Shown: piece by piece, positions 17,434 to 28,033 of the stretch
How the letters are laid out: every line of letters begins with the position of its first letter
Position numbering within the stretch: the stretch's first letter is position 1
NCBI RefSeq assembly: GCF_900243745.1
Contig: NZ_LT984798.1
Span: 1,668,501 to 1,732,500, forward strand
Reading direction: 5' to 3'
Source of the DNA: Desulfovibrio sp. G11
Lineage (GTDB): Bacteria; Desulfobacterota; Desulfovibrionia; Desulfovibrionales; Desulfovibrionaceae
Length of the DNA: 64,000 nt
Made by a program: the position numbers and the translations under genes
The notes under the pieces: model-generated
Databases searched by the model: none
Seen by the model: only the letters and a program-made list of their open reading frames with translations
What the model was told of the DNA's origin: nothing

Positions 17434-17988
17434 CTAGTCTTCGTATACCGAGTAGGCGTGCTTGCTCATCAGTTCGTAATTGTTGCGCAGCGCCTCATGC
17501 AGGCGGGCGTTTTCAATGGCAAGCGCAGAAATGGCGGCCACGGCTTCCATAAAGGTCTGTTCGTCGGGCGTAAATTCGCGTTCTTCGGCGGAATACACGC
17601 GAATGAGGCCGATGGCCTTGCCGTCCACCATGAGGGGAGCCGAAAGAACGGAAACCAGTCCTTCGGTCTTGGCTGATTCAGGATACTGAAAGCGGCCGTC
17701 GGCGGCGGCATCCTTGAGGTGGATGGTTTTGCCGGCCAGGACTTCACCGTCCATGCCGCTGCGTTTTACTTCTACCGGGCCTTTGCGCAGGTAGGTGGCT
17801 GAAAGGCCGTGGGCGGCGCTGGGCAGCAGAAAGCGGCCCGTGGTGTCCAGCAGGCGGATGGTGCTGGCCTTGCAGCCCATGGTGGACGCGGTCTGTTCCG
17901 TGATTTTGTGCAGGACGTCCTTGGGTTCAAGGCTGGAGTTGATGACCAGCGCCACATCTCTGAGTGCGCGGAAATAATCTTGTGCCAT
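17434..17988 (-). CDS. Stand-alone GAF domain protein
   Basis: 184 residues, essentially one GAF domain. The N-terminal helix (RDVALVINSSLEPKDVLHKI) is followed by the core (CKASTIRLLDTTGRFLLPSAAHGLS, HLKDAAADGRFQYPE, LSAPLMVDGKAIGLIRVYSAEEREFTPDE) and a final helix. The sequence resembles GAF sensors in two-component proteins but has no output domain. Ligand is unknown. It lies between bactofilin and gap, with a good GGAGG before its start. Confidence 0.85.
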   Translation of the reverse strand: MAQDYFRALRDVALVINSSLEPKDVLHKITEQTASTMGCKASTIRLLDTTGRFLLPSAAHGLSATYLRKGPVEVKRSGMDGEVLAGKTIHLKDAAADGRFQYPESAKTEGLVSVLSAPLMVDGKAIGLIRVYSAEEREFTPDEQTFMEAVAAISALAIENARLHEALRNNYELMSKHAYSVYED

Positions 17989-18172
17989 GTGTGCCTCCTT
18001 GAAGAAAGCGGTGCAAAAGAATCCGGCTGAGGCGGCATGACTGCCACAGCCCTGTAACCGTATCGGTGTTGAAATATTCTCGATTCAGAGTATGCGCTAT
18101 TTTTCTCATTGGGGCAATGCGCCCCGGCGGCATGCGAACAGGCCTTTCCCGCGCCGCAGCAGAAGGTACTGG

Positions 18173-18514
18173 CTACGCTTTTACCTTGCCGCAGCCCTGC
18201 ATGCTTACCTGCCCCTCAATGATACCGCCTTCTTCGGTCAGAAGCACAGGGGTCTGCACCTGGCCTTCCAGAACGCCGGAGCCATAGACCACTACACGAC
18301 GGCGGGCCGTAACCTCGCCGGTAAAGCGGCCGGAAAGCAGCAGTTCACCCACGTCGAGGCTGCCGGTGACCAGGGCGTCTTTGCCCACATTGAGTGTGCC
18401 TTCGCTGACAATTTCACCGCTGAACTTGCCTTCAATGCGCACAGTGCCCTTGAAATGCAGTTTTCCTTCGTAAACCGTATCGGAACCGAGATAGGCTATT
18501 TCGTCCTTGGCCAC
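18173..18514 (-). CDS. Bactofilin (polymer-forming cytoskeletal protein)
   Basis: 113 residues with the repetitive right-handed beta-helix pattern of bactofilins: GKLHFKGTVRIEGKFSGEI, GTLNVGKDALVTGSLDV, LLLSGRFTGEV, RVVVYGSGVLEGQV. These proteins polymerise without nucleotide and serve as scaffolds for wall enzymes. I chose the GTG at 18514 because GGGGAG lies six bases upstream; an in-frame ATG at 18583 would overlap rodA. Placement next to rodA, mrdA and mreBCD supports a cell-shape role. Confidence 0.88.
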   Translation of the reverse strand: MAKDEIAYLGSDTVYEGKLHFKGTVRIEGKFSGEIVSEGTLNVGKDALVTGSLDVGELLLSGRFTGEVTARRRVVVYGSGVLEGQVQTPVLLTEEGGIIEGQVSMQGCGKVKA

Positions 18515-18539
18515 AGCGAACTCCCCGTTGGATTGACAA

Positions 18540-19646
18540 TTATCCCTTGAACATGAAGCGCCGCATGGACACGTTGAGCACAATGCCCAGCAGCGTGAAA
18601 TTAACTACGGTGGCGCTGCCGCCATAGCTGATGAAGGGCAGTGGAATGCCCACCACCGGCATGATGCCTATGACCATACCCATATTGATGAGTATCTGCC
18701 AGAAAAAGTAAAAAAATACCCCTACTACCAGCATGCTGCCAAAACGGTCTTTGGCCTGTGCGGCGGTGGAAAAAATGGACAGCAGAAACAGGCAGAACAG
18801 GGTTACCAGGGCCACGCAGCCCACAAAACCCCATTCTTCCCCGAAAACTGCCACGGCAAAGTCGGAATGCCGCTCGGGCAGAAAGCGCAGCTGGCTTTGC
18901 GTACCTTCCTTGAAGCCTTTGCCCCAGAGTTCGCCCGAGCCGATGGCAATGCGCGACTGGATGATGTGGTAGCCCGTTCCGCGCGGGTCTGTGGTGGGGT
19001 CAAGAAAGGTCAGGATGCGCTGGCGCTGGTAGTCGTGCATGCCCACAAGCCACATGAAGGCTCCGAAGCAGGGCACGGCAAGCAGGCAGGTTTTGAGCAC
19101 ATAGCCCTTGAGACCGTGAAACAGGATCATGCCTGCCAGAATAAGCAGGATCAGCATGGTTGTGCCGAGGTCGGGCTGGACGACGATGAGTGCGCAGGGC
19201 AGCAGGCAGATAAAGGCTATGGAGATAAAATCTTTCCAGCCCAGCGGGCGGCCGTCGCGCGCAAGCAGGCGCGCGGCCAGCACCAGCACGGAAAGTTTGG
19301 CCAGCTCAGAAGGCTGCACACTCATGAAACCCAGCGAAAGCCAGCGTTTGGCCCCGTAAACGGTCTTGCCCGCAATGGGAACAAGCAGCAGAAGCAGCAT
19401 GGTCAGAAAAAAGAACGGCCATGCCAGGTTGCGCAATTGCCGGTAGTCAAAGGTCATTGCAAGCAACATGCAGGCCAGGCCGCACAGGCCCCAGATAATC
19501 TGCCGCTGGTAAAAACTGTTGAAAGCCAGACCGGTTTCCACCCGCGTGCCGCTGGCCGAATACAGGTTGCCCACACCCACGAGATAGAGCAGCAGCATGC
19601 AGGCCAGCAGGCCCCAGTTGATATAGCTGAACAGACTTTTGTCCAT
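18540..19646 (-). CDS. rodA: RodA, SEDS-family peptidoglycan glycosyltransferase
   Basis: 368 residues with about ten membrane helices, normal for RodA. Family motifs include FDYRQLRNLAWP, KRWLSLGFMSVQPSELAKL, ALIVVQPDLGTTMLI, the periplasmic loop with TGYHIIQSRIAIGSGELWGKG and the C-terminal PFISYGGSATV. RodA polymerises glycan strands with the PBP2 transpeptidase encoded upstream, directed by MreBCD. ATG at 19646 follows a weak AGGTAAG. It is separated from mrdA by an unusual 369-base gap. Confidence 0.95.
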   Translation of the reverse strand: MDKSLFSYINWGLLACMLLLYLVGVGNLYSASGTRVETGLAFNSFYQRQIIWGLCGLACMLLAMTFDYRQLRNLAWPFFFLTMLLLLLVPIAGKTVYGAKRWLSLGFMSVQPSELAKLSVLVLAARLLARDGRPLGWKDFISIAFICLLPCALIVVQPDLGTTMLILLILAGMILFHGLKGYVLKTCLLAVPCFGAFMWLVGMHDYQRQRILTFLDPTTDPRGTGYHIIQSRIAIGSGELWGKGFKEGTQSQLRFLPERHSDFAVAVFGEEWGFVGCVALVTLFCLFLLSIFSTAAQAKDRFGSMLVVGVFFYFFWQILINMGMVIGIMPVVGIPLPFISYGGSATVVNFTLLGIVLNVSMRRFMFKG

Positions 19647-20015
19647 ACGGTCTTACCTGGTCAAAAAAACGTACACTTGCGTGGTCTATGGCTGTTGGAT
19701 CGCCGTACTTCCTGCGTTTTGCGCCGCCGGATGCGCCGCCACGGCGCTGGAAGCTCTGCCTTTTCCGGGCGTACGATCCGGGGAGCTGCCAGAAAAATGG
19801 CCCGGAAACGCACGTACAATAGGGCGCGGACGCTGCTGAAAACATGTTCCGCGGGCGCTTTTCTGCGTCCAGCCAAGGCATCGGTGTGCCTGCCGTTTCT
19901 CTTGTGCCCGCGCGCGGGAACGTTCAGCGATGCAAAGATGGTACGTGCCCAGTTACGGTGTTTTCGTGCTGTCCGTGCGGGGCAGTCCGGCCGCAACGGT
20001 TATGCCGTACAATGC
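19647..20015. other. Unexplained 369-base gap between mrdA and rodA
   Basis: mrdA and rodA usually abut. Here the interval is open in several frames, but none has a binding site or family features. Base composition resembles its coding neighbours. No hairpin with T-run was seen. It may hold a separate rodA promoter or the remains of a decayed gene. Confidence 0.45.
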
Positions 20016-21938
20016 CTAGTCTGTCCGTTCGCCGGGGCTGGCCGGCGCTGGCACAGGCGCGGGCGCCGCAGGCGATCCAGGGTCAGGGCCAAAGAGGTGC
20101 TCGTATACCTTTTTGGCTACCGGGCCTGCAACGCTGGAGCCGCCGCCGCCGTGCTCCACCATAACTACCACCACGTAAGCCTTGCCGTCCTTGACGCCCC
20201 AGGTAGTTATCCAGGCGTGGTCGCGCTGGGCGTATTCCATTTCATGTGTGCGCAGGCGGCGGTCTCCGGCGGCCATCTTGAGCTTGACCACCTGGGCCGT
20301 GCCGGTTTTGCCGCCCATGTCGGCGTCCTTGCGGTTCACGATCCTTGCGGTGCCGCCTGTGGCCGTCTTGCGCATGGCCTCAACCACAAAATTGAGGGTT
20401 GCTGCCTTGGCGGGAATATTGCCCTTGATCTCACGCTGGGCATCGTCCAGCAACTGCGGCTTGAGCAGGTTGCCGCCGTTGAGCAGGGCCGACACAAAAA
20501 CAGCCATCTGCACAGGGGTGACAAGCGTGTAGCCCTGGCCGATGGATACGTTGTACGTTTCACCGCGCACCCAGGGCCGTCCGAAGCGGCGCTTTTTCCA
20601 TTCCTTGGAAGGCACGAGACCGGATTTTTCGTGCGGCAGGTCAATGCCGGTGGGGCGTCCGAAGCCGCTAGCCTTGGCAAATTCCTCTATCTTGTCAATG
20701 CCCATGCGTTCGCCCATCTGGTAAAAATACACGTCGCATGAATTGACCAGCGCGCTCTGCATGTCTTGCGAGCCGTGCCCGCCGCGCTTCCAGCAGCGGA
20801 ATATCTGGTTGCCCAGCTTGACCTGCCCCGGACAGAACACGCTTTCGCGCGGGTTGACGCCGCGTTCGAGCAGCATGGCCGCTATGACCAGCTTCCAGAC
20901 GGAACCGGGCGGGTACACGCTTTGAATGACGCGGTTTTGCAGGGGAAAGCGGCTGTTGGTGCGCAGGGCGTCCCAGTCGCGCTGTGAAATGCCCGCCGCG
21001 AACAGGTTGTTGTCGTAGGCCGGGGAGGTGACCAGCGCACGCAGCTTGCCGGTATCCGGTTCCATCACCACCACACAGCCCGCTTCACCACCCAGGGCGT
21101 TCCAGGCGGCCTCCTGGAGGTCCCTGTCCAGTGAAAGGCGTATTTCCTTGCCGCCGCGCGGCTCTTCGCGCAAAAATTTGCCCAGTACGCGGGAATGGGC
21201 GTCCACTTCCACGTCGTACAGGCCCTTGCGCCCGCGCAGCTGTTTTTCCAGTTCCAGCTCCAGTCCCTGCTTGCCCACAAGGTCGCCCATGGCCAGGGCA
21301 CTGTCTGCGGCCATCTCCTGCTCGTTGGCTTCGGCCACATAGCCGAGCACGTGCGCGAACAGGTCTTTTTCGGGATAGCTGCGCTTGGTGCGCACAACGA
21401 TTTCCAGGCCGGGCCAGGCGTGGATTTCGGACTCGATGCGGGCCACAAGATCAAAGTCAATGTCAGTGATCATGAGCAGGGGTTCAAATGATTTGACCTT
21501 GAACCTGTCCTGCCGGAATTTTTCCCATATCTGGGGCAGGGGAATGCCCGACCATGCGCTGATCTGGGCCAGGGTGGCCGGTATGTCGGGGCAGTCTTCG
21601 CGTACGAGGGAAAGGCCGTAGGCCGTGCGGTTGTCGGCCAGCACCTTGCCCTGATCGTCCATGATGCGCCCGCGCGGGGCGAAGATGCGCTCGATGCGCA
21701 GGCGGTTGTTCTGCGCCTGCTGGGCAAATTCCGCGCCGCGGTGCATCTGCAGGTACCAGAAGCGCACCACGAGCACGAAGAACAGCAGGCCTACCAGAAT
21801 CTGAAGCAGGATGATCCCGCCCCGAGGAGGCTGGTAGCGCTCGCCCTCTACCTGGATTTTGAGCCAGGAGCGTATGCCTTTGCGGGCGTTTTTATCTTTC
21901 GCGCCCAGCAGACTGTTCTTTTTAATTTTCCGCAGCAT
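20016..21938 (-). CDS. mrdA: Penicillin-binding protein 2 (peptidoglycan transpeptidase)
   Basis: 640 residues: a short cytoplasmic tail, one membrane anchor (IILLQILVGLLFFVLVVRFW), a pedestal/dimerisation domain beginning near NRLRIERIFAPRGRIMD, and the transpeptidase domain. Active-site motifs are the serine in YPPGSVWK (SxxK), NSCDVYFYQ (SxD, usual for PBP2) and KTGTAQ. It crosslinks the lateral wall with RodA. The start MLRKIKKNSL (21938) overlaps the end of mreD by 17 bases. The C-terminus has a Pro/Ala-rich tail of about 25 residues. Confidence 0.95.
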   Translation of the reverse strand: MLRKIKKNSLLGAKDKNARKGIRSWLKIQVEGERYQPPRGGIILLQILVGLLFFVLVVRFWYLQMHRGAEFAQQAQNNRLRIERIFAPRGRIMDDQGKVLADNRTAYGLSLVREDCPDIPATLAQISAWSGIPLPQIWEKFRQDRFKVKSFEPLLMITDIDFDLVARIESEIHAWPGLEIVVRTKRSYPEKDLFAHVLGYVAEANEQEMAADSALAMGDLVGKQGLELELEKQLRGRKGLYDVEVDAHSRVLGKFLREEPRGGKEIRLSLDRDLQEAAWNALGGEAGCVVVMEPDTGKLRALVTSPAYDNNLFAAGISQRDWDALRTNSRFPLQNRVIQSVYPPGSVWKLVIAAMLLERGVNPRESVFCPGQVKLGNQIFRCWKRGGHGSQDMQSALVNSCDVYFYQMGERMGIDKIEEFAKASGFGRPTGIDLPHEKSGLVPSKEWKKRRFGRPWVRGETYNVSIGQGYTLVTPVQMAVFVSALLNGGNLLKPQLLDDAQREIKGNIPAKAATLNFVVEAMRKTATGGTARIVNRKDADMGGKTGTAQVVKLKMAAGDRRLRTHEMEYAQRDHAWITTWGVKDGKAYVVVVMVEHGGGGSSVAGPVAKKVYEHLFGPDPGSPAAPAPVPAPASPGERTD

Positions 21939-22392
21939 GGGCCTTTCCGTGTCGGGTAGCCACCAGAAGTTTCCAGGCAAAAGGAATAAATATGGCCTGG
22001 ATAAGACTTTTGTCCAGTGTGTCCTGAAAGTTGAAGGGCAGGTCCTGCAGGGGAGCCATGAGCCAGGCCACGCCAAAGTAGGCCGCGCCCAGACAGGCCG
22101 AAAGCAGAAAGATGAACAGGAAATTTTCTGCCTCAAACAGCCAGCGCCCCATGCGGAACAGCACAATAACGGCTATATACCATACGATGACGCCGCCGAA
22201 GACCCTGGTTCCCATTCCTTCTTGCAGCAGAATGAAGAGGGGCAGCAGCCAGAGCATGTTTTTGTAGTCGCGTTCCTGCAAAAGTATGATGAGCCCCACG
22301 GTCATGACATCCAGCCCCGGTACGAAGGCCTGAATGCCCACAGCCGCGGCCAGAAAGCACAGCCACCAGATGACGTCGCGCAGGGTGCTCAT
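21922..22392 (-). CDS. mreD: MreD, rod-shape-determining membrane protein
   Basis: 156 residues with about five hydrophobic helices and little sequence signature, as usual for MreD. Position between mreC and mrdA makes the call secure. Its ATG overlaps the mreC stop (ATGA), and it overlaps mrdA by 17 bases, so the three genes are translationally linked. Confidence 0.88.
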   Translation of the reverse strand: MSTLRDVIWWLCFLAAAVGIQAFVPGLDVMTVGLIILLQERDYKNMLWLLPLFILLQEGMGTRVFGGVIVWYIAVIVLFRMGRWLFEAENFLFIFLLSACLGAAYFGVAWLMAPLQDLPFNFQDTLDKSLIQAIFIPFAWKLLVATRHGKAHAAEN

Positions 22393-23279
22393 GGGGCGGG
22401 GCGTCCGGGCGTGGGCGGCCCGTGAATTTCTTTGGGCGGCGCGCCCAGGTCCGGGGGTGGGGCCACTCCGGTGGGTTCAAGCAGCAGCACTTCTTCAAGA
22501 TGGTGCAGATCCACCAGAGGTTCGGCCTTGATAGCCATGAACTGGGTATAGTCCGACGGCGCCACGCTGAGCACCCGGGCAACAGGTATACCCTTGGGAT
22601 ATTTGCCGTCCAGGCCAGAAGTAATGAGGATTTCGCCCTCGTTTACCCTGATTGCGCGCTGTACGAAATTGACTTCAAGGGGCTGCCCGGTTCCCTGTCC
22701 GGCCAGGATGCCGGGGGCGCGGCTTTCTTGCGAAAATACGGCAATGCGGCTGCCGGGATCTGTGAGCAGCAGGGCGATGGCGCTGTGGGCGCTGGCCTTG
22801 AGTACGCGGCCCACAAGGCCAAGGTGGGTCACAAGGGGGGTACCGGGCCTGCCGCCTGTGCTGTAGCCCCGGCTGATGGTCACACTGTCGAGAACGGCAT
22901 TGGGGCCCATGCGGCCGGAAAGCACACGCGCACCCAAGGGCCGCCAGCTCTGGTCCACCGGAAGCTGTATGAGGGCGCGCAGACGCTTGAGCTCGGCCAT
23001 GTCTTCGCCGTTGGCCAGCAGCCGGGCTTCCATTTCATCAACGCGCTGCCGGAGTATTTCGTTTTCTTCGCGCACGGCCACAAGGTCGAAGTAGCGGTCC
23101 CACATGTCCTGGGCCGAGTCCTGGACGGCGCGCAGGGGTTTGAGCACGGCTCCGGCCAGCTCCAGCCCCACTTCAGCGGCCAGGTTGTCCAGCGCGCGCG
23201 TGCGCTGGTTCCATGAGTACATGGCCAGAAAGAGGATGAGCAGTATGCCCGCAAGAATAATAATGCGCCGCAGGGTCAC
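22389..23279 (-). CDS. mreC: MreC, rod-shape-determining protein
   Basis: 296 residues: N-terminal membrane anchor (IIILAGILLILFLAMYSW), a coiled-coil segment (about 70-100, REENEILRQRVDEMEARL), then the two-barrel periplasmic domain with VTISRGYSTG, LVGRVLKASAHSAIALLLTD and GEILITSGLDGKYPKGIPV. It bridges MreB inside with PBP2/RodA outside. The GTG start has GGAG nine bases upstream. It ends in a Pro-rich tail. Confidence 0.93.
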   Translation of the reverse strand: MTLRRIIILAGILLILFLAMYSWNQRTRALDNLAAEVGLELAGAVLKPLRAVQDSAQDMWDRYFDLVAVREENEILRQRVDEMEARLLANGEDMAELKRLRALIQLPVDQSWRPLGARVLSGRMGPNAVLDSVTISRGYSTGGRPGTPLVTHLGLVGRVLKASAHSAIALLLTDPGSRIAVFSQESRAPGILAGQGTGQPLEVNFVQRAIRVNEGEILITSGLDGKYPKGIPVARVLSVAPSDYTQFMAIKAEPLVDLHHLEEVLLLEPTGVAPPPDLGAPPKEIHGPPTPGRPAP

Positions 23280-23685
23280 AAGCAGAAACTCCAGTAGGGC
23301 CGCCTCAAACGGAGCCGGTCGCAGCCCGGCAGGGGGATGCGTGCCGCCGACGGCGTGGGCCGGGGAAAATACGTTTTTGCCCGGTGGTCATCACGCCCGT
23401 TGCGAAAGCCGGGCATGACAGGTCAATGGCCTCAGCACAGCTATATTTTATCAACACGCCGGCGGCTGCGCGCGCAGGCCTCAGCCACGGGGGGCTAAGC
23501 ACCACACTGCCGGCGCGCTGAACCGGCGAAGCGAGCGTTGTACATTCTGAGAATGCTGTTCTCAAAACCAGCGTTCCCTCGCAGGTAAAACGCAAGCAAC
23601 GCCGCGCCGGAGTTGTGTTTTCCAGCGCGGCGCCGTTGCTAAGTCCGGTACTGTCGAATTGAGATACGCGCACGTGCCGCACAGA
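23280..23685. other. Gap between mreB and mreC with hairpin
   Basis: About 405 bases. A strong imperfect GC hairpin (about 23592-23640, GCAACGCCGCGCC pairing with GCGCGGCGCCGTTGC) lies just past mreB and, read on the minus strand, is followed by TTGCGTTTTA. It may be a partial terminator that raises mreB expression over mreCD. No gene supported. Confidence 0.55.
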
Positions 23686-24786
<1,101 letters not shown>

Positions 24787-24967
24787 TCAAGTTCAAGGGC
24801 AACGCCCCGCGCCGATGTGCGGAGAAGGCGGGGGGCGGCAAAAAATCGGTAACGTCAGGCTGAAAACTGTTCTGCTAAATCGGGCGTGAAGTCAAGATGG
24901 CTGGGGCGAGGTTCAAAATCTTTGTCCCGCCGGTTCTTGCCTTTTTCCGCCTTTAGGGCTTGTAAAC

Positions 24968-26011
24968 ATGCTGCGTTGGCATACTCTGGCCGTGTATTTT
25001 CGTCGTAAATACGGTACACGGGTGCAAAAAATTCCACTTGACGCGGGGGCGTCCTGCCCCAACCGGGACGGTTCGCTTTCACACCGGGGCTGCACGTTCT
25101 GCAATGCCTCCGGTTCAGGCTCCGGCCTGGGCGTACGCGGCTTTTCGCTTGAGGAACAGTGGCGGGCATGGCTTGAAAAGTATCGTGCCACTGACGCCGA
25201 CAGGGCCTTTATGGCCTACCTTCAGTCCTATTCCAATACCTATGGTCCCCCGGAACGCCTGCAACTTCTGCTCCAACAGGTGGCGGCCCTGCCGGGCTGC
25301 CTCGGCGTTGCCGTCGGCACGCGGCCCGACTGTCTCGGCCCGCACAAGCTGGATATGCTTGCCGCCTGCCGGATAAATGCCAGTGGAAACGGCCCGGATG
25401 GTGTGCACCACTATACGCGAAATGCTCATGGAGACAATGGGTACAAAAAGGGCGCCGGCGGCATGGAAAACGGCGGCCTTTCCGAGGTCTGGCTGGAGCT
25501 TGGGCTGCAAAGCGCTCACAATGCCACGCTCAGGCGCATCAACAGGGGGCATGATGCCGCCTGCTCTGAAACCGCAGTGCGGCAGGCCGCCGAGCGCGGG
25601 CTTGCCGTGTGCGGTCACCTCATGGCCGGACTGCCCGGCGAAGATGAGGCTGCCTTTCTGGAAAGCCTGGACTGGGCGCTTTCGCTGCCGCTCAGCGGCC
25701 TCAAGCTGCACAACGTGTACGTGCCGCGCGGCACGTCTCTGGCCCGCCTGTACGAAGAGGGCGGGTATCACCCTCTGGCCCGCGACGAATATGTGGACCT
25801 GCTGTGTACGGCGCTGCCGCGCATACCTTCGGCCATGGTCATGCACCGGGTGCAGAGTGATCCTGCCCCGGGTGAACTTCTGGCGCCGGCCTGGGCGGCG
25901 GAAAAGCGCGGCGTCATTACCGACCTGCGGCGCGCCCTGACCGCCCGTGACCTCTGGCAGGGCAAGACGGCAGATGTGCCGGACATGCGCCCGGAATGGT
26001 ACGGTGGTTGA
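24968..26011 (+). CDS. TIGR01212-family radical SAM protein (YhcC-like) with an insertion
   Basis: 347 residues. Iron-sulfur cysteines C30, C42 and C45 lie in CPNRDGSLSHRGCTFCN, the spacing typical of this family and unlike CxxxCxxC. Other family motifs are GTRPDCLG, EVWLELGLQSAHNATLRRIN, HLMAGLPGEDE and KLHNVYVPRGTSL. Compared with E. coli YhcC (about 310 residues) there is an extra glycine/asparagine-rich stretch at about 135-171 (ASGNGPDGVHHYTRNAHG and following). The reaction is not established in the family. The start ATG is preceded by AGGGCTTGTAAAC; divergent from mreB. Confidence 0.88.
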   Translation: MLRWHTLAVYFRRKYGTRVQKIPLDAGASCPNRDGSLSHRGCTFCNASGSGSGLGVRGFSLEEQWRAWLEKYRATDADRAFMAYLQSYSNTYGPPERLQLLLQQVAALPGCLGVAVGTRPDCLGPHKLDMLAACRINASGNGPDGVHHYTRNAHGDNGYKKGAGGMENGGLSEVWLELGLQSAHNATLRRINRGHDAACSETAVRQAAERGLAVCGHLMAGLPGEDEAAFLESLDWALSLPLSGLKLHNVYVPRGTSLARLYEEGGYHPLARDEYVDLLCTALPRIPSAMVMHRVQSDPAPGELLAPAWAAEKRGVITDLRRALTARDLWQGKTADVPDMRPEWYGG

Positions 26012-26032
26012 GGGCGGCTTAAAAACGGCCCT

Positions 26033-27838
26033 CTAGGCCCGCTTCATGTCCTGGATAAGCTCCGCAAGTTTTTGCGCCTGCGCCGCAAGGCCGGTCACGG
26101 CACTGGCGGCCTCGTCCATGGCTATGGCGGTGTGGCGTGACATGTCGTTTACTTCCACAATGCTTCTGTTGATCTCTTCGCTGGCGGCGGACTGCTCTTC
26201 GCTGGCGGCGGCGATGGCGTTAATCTGGTCTGTGGTTTCCTCGATAGTGGTCACAATTTCCTCGAGGGCCGAGCCGGACTGCCCGGCCAGGACCGTGGCC
26301 TCGCCGATGGCGTTGACGGCGTTTTCCACCCCGGTCATGCTTTGCCGCGTGCTTTCCTGAATGGCGCGTATGGCTTCCGCCACGTCGCTGGTGGACGTCA
26401 TGGTTTTTTCGGCCAGCTTGCGCACCTCGTCGGCCACCACGGCGAAGCCGCGTCCGGCGTCCCCGGCGCGGGCTGCTTCAATGGCGGCGTTGAGGGCCAG
26501 CAGGTTGGTCTGGTCCGCGATGTCTGTAATGACGTTCATGATTCTGCTGATAGCCAGGGCATGCTCGTTGAGCCGGGTCATATCATCCTTGAGCGCCAGG
26601 GAGTGTTCCTGCACACGGGCGATGCTGCTCATGGCGTCATGCACGATGCGCGCGCCCGTCAGGGCCTTGTCGCGGGTATCCATGGATGCTCCGGAAGCCA
26701 TGCCGGCGTTTTTGGCTACTTCCTGCACGGTGGCGTTCATTTCGTTCATGGCGGTGGCTGCCTCCGCAAGGCGCTGTGATGATTCTGCCGCGCCCTTGTC
26801 AGACTGCTCAATCTGCGCCGAAAGCTCGGTAGATGCCGAAGAGAGCACCCCGGCAATGCCTTCAAGCTGTCCGGCAGCGGCCAGCATGCCGTCCCTGCGT
26901 GCGGTTTCAGCCTGCGCCTGTGCCTTTTCTGCCCGATCCTGCGCGGTTTTGGCCTGCTCCAGCGCTTCTGCGGCCTCAAGGGTTTTTTGCGCTGCCTCCT
27001 GCACACGGCTGTGCAGGTTTGTTATCATGATTTTGAGCGAAGTGTGCAGGGCGCGGATTTCCAGAGGGCTTGAAGGTTTTATGGTTGTGAGGTGATCCAG
27101 GCGCCCGGCCGCCACCTCTTCGGCCTCGGCGGTAAGCTGGAGCAGCGGAGGACAGATGCGGCGGGTCACGCCCCAGGCAATACACAGTATCAGCGCAAGA
27201 ATGCCCGCGCCAAGCGCGGCTTGTACCCGGCTGTAGTGGTTCTGGTTTTCAGTGACCAGATCGGTTATGCGGCTGCGTTCCTTGTCAACGCCGTCAATGT
27301 ACACGCCCGTACCGATAATGACATCCGTACCCGGAACAAGCTGCGCGTAGCTCAGCTTGGGCTGTACGCCCGCTCCCGCTTTTTCAAAATGGTAGAGGAC
27401 AAAACCGCCGCCTTTCCGGGCGGCATCAATAAGGTTGCGGATAAAGGGGACCCCGTTAGAATCTTTCAGGTCAATAACATTTTTTCCGTTCTGGGATTTG
27501 TTGACCGGTACGTTTATGCGCGTTCCGTCTGTCTTGTAGGTAAACAGGTAACCTTCTTCATCGGGGAAAAAGCGCTGAAAGTCTGTAAGTTCTTCGATGA
27601 GGGCGTATTTTTCTTCCGGGCTGGCCGCATCTTCAAGACTGCGGGCAAGCGTCTGCGCGGCAAGTTCTACCGTATGTTTGAGTCCATATTCGTATTTTGC
27701 TTTCAGTGCCGCGGATATCTGCGGCAGGGTTATATCGTCGAGCACCAGCTTTGAGATGTACATGTTGCTGAAAAACAGTATTCCCATACCCAGGGTAAAA
27801 GCCAGACAAAGTGTAACAAGCCAAGATTTTACGTTCAT
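26033..27838 (-). CDS. Methyl-accepting chemotaxis protein (Cache sensor)
   Basis: 601 residues. TM1 at about 6-26, a periplasmic single-Cache-type domain ([49 protein letters not shown]), TM2 at about 193-213, a HAMP domain, a coiled coil and the signalling hairpin with [20 protein letters not shown] and VRKLAEKT. The hairpin tip and flanking [11 protein letters not shown] are standard for CheA-coupled receptors. Ligand unknown; Cache domains often bind small acids or amino acids. GAGG lies six bases before MNVKSWL. No other che genes adjoin. Confidence 0.93.
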   Translation of the reverse strand: MNVKSWLVTLCLAFTLGMGILFFSNMYISKLVLDDITLPQISAALKAKYEYGLKHTVELAAQTLARSLEDAASPEEKYALIEELTDFQRFFPDEEGYLFTYKTDGTRINVPVNKSQNGKNVIDLKDSNGVPFIRNLIDAARKGGGFVLYHFEKAGAGVQPKLSYAQLVPGTDVIIGTGVYIDGVDKERSRITDLVTENQNHYSRVQAALGAGILALILCIAWGVTRRICPPLLQLTAEAEEVAAGRLDHLTTIKPSSPLEIRALHTSLKIMITNLHSRVQEAAQKTLEAAEALEQAKTAQDRAEKAQAQAETARRDGMLAAAGQLEGIAGVLSSASTELSAQIEQSDKGAAESSQRLAEAATAMNEMNATVQEVAKNAGMASGASMDTRDKALTGARIVHDAMSSIARVQEHSLALKDDMTRLNEHALAISRIMNVITDIADQTNLLALNAAIEAARAGDAGRGFAVVADEVRKLAEKTMTSTSDVAEAIRAIQESTRQSMTGVENAVNAIGEATVLAGQSGSALEEIVTTIEETTDQINAIAAASEEQSAASEEINRSIVEVNDMSRHTAIAMDEAASAVTGLAAQAQKLAELIQDMKRA

Positions 27839-28033
27839 ATTGAGCCTCGACGTGTGGTGTGTGACAAATATACCGTGGGAAAAAAGCAGTAGGAACAAAA
27901 ATGGCGGCGGGGCCGGGTGCTGCAGGAACTCTGTATGGCTGCGGGCGGTGTTGTGTATTGCATGCCGACATATCGGGCAGCCGAAAGTATCTCGGGTCTG
28001 TATTTAAGTAATACGATATAACTTAATATCAAT

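Noticed and set aside
19447..19881. Small minus-strand gene in the mrdA-rodA gap
   Set aside because: Half of the frame overlaps rodA out of frame; the rest shows no motif or binding site.
18867..20741. 624-codon plus-strand open frame opposite rodA and mrdA
   Set aside because: It lies antisense to two secure genes, crosses their boundary, has His/Gly/Arg-rich composition without domains and no ribosome binding site. It is a by-product of high third-position GC.
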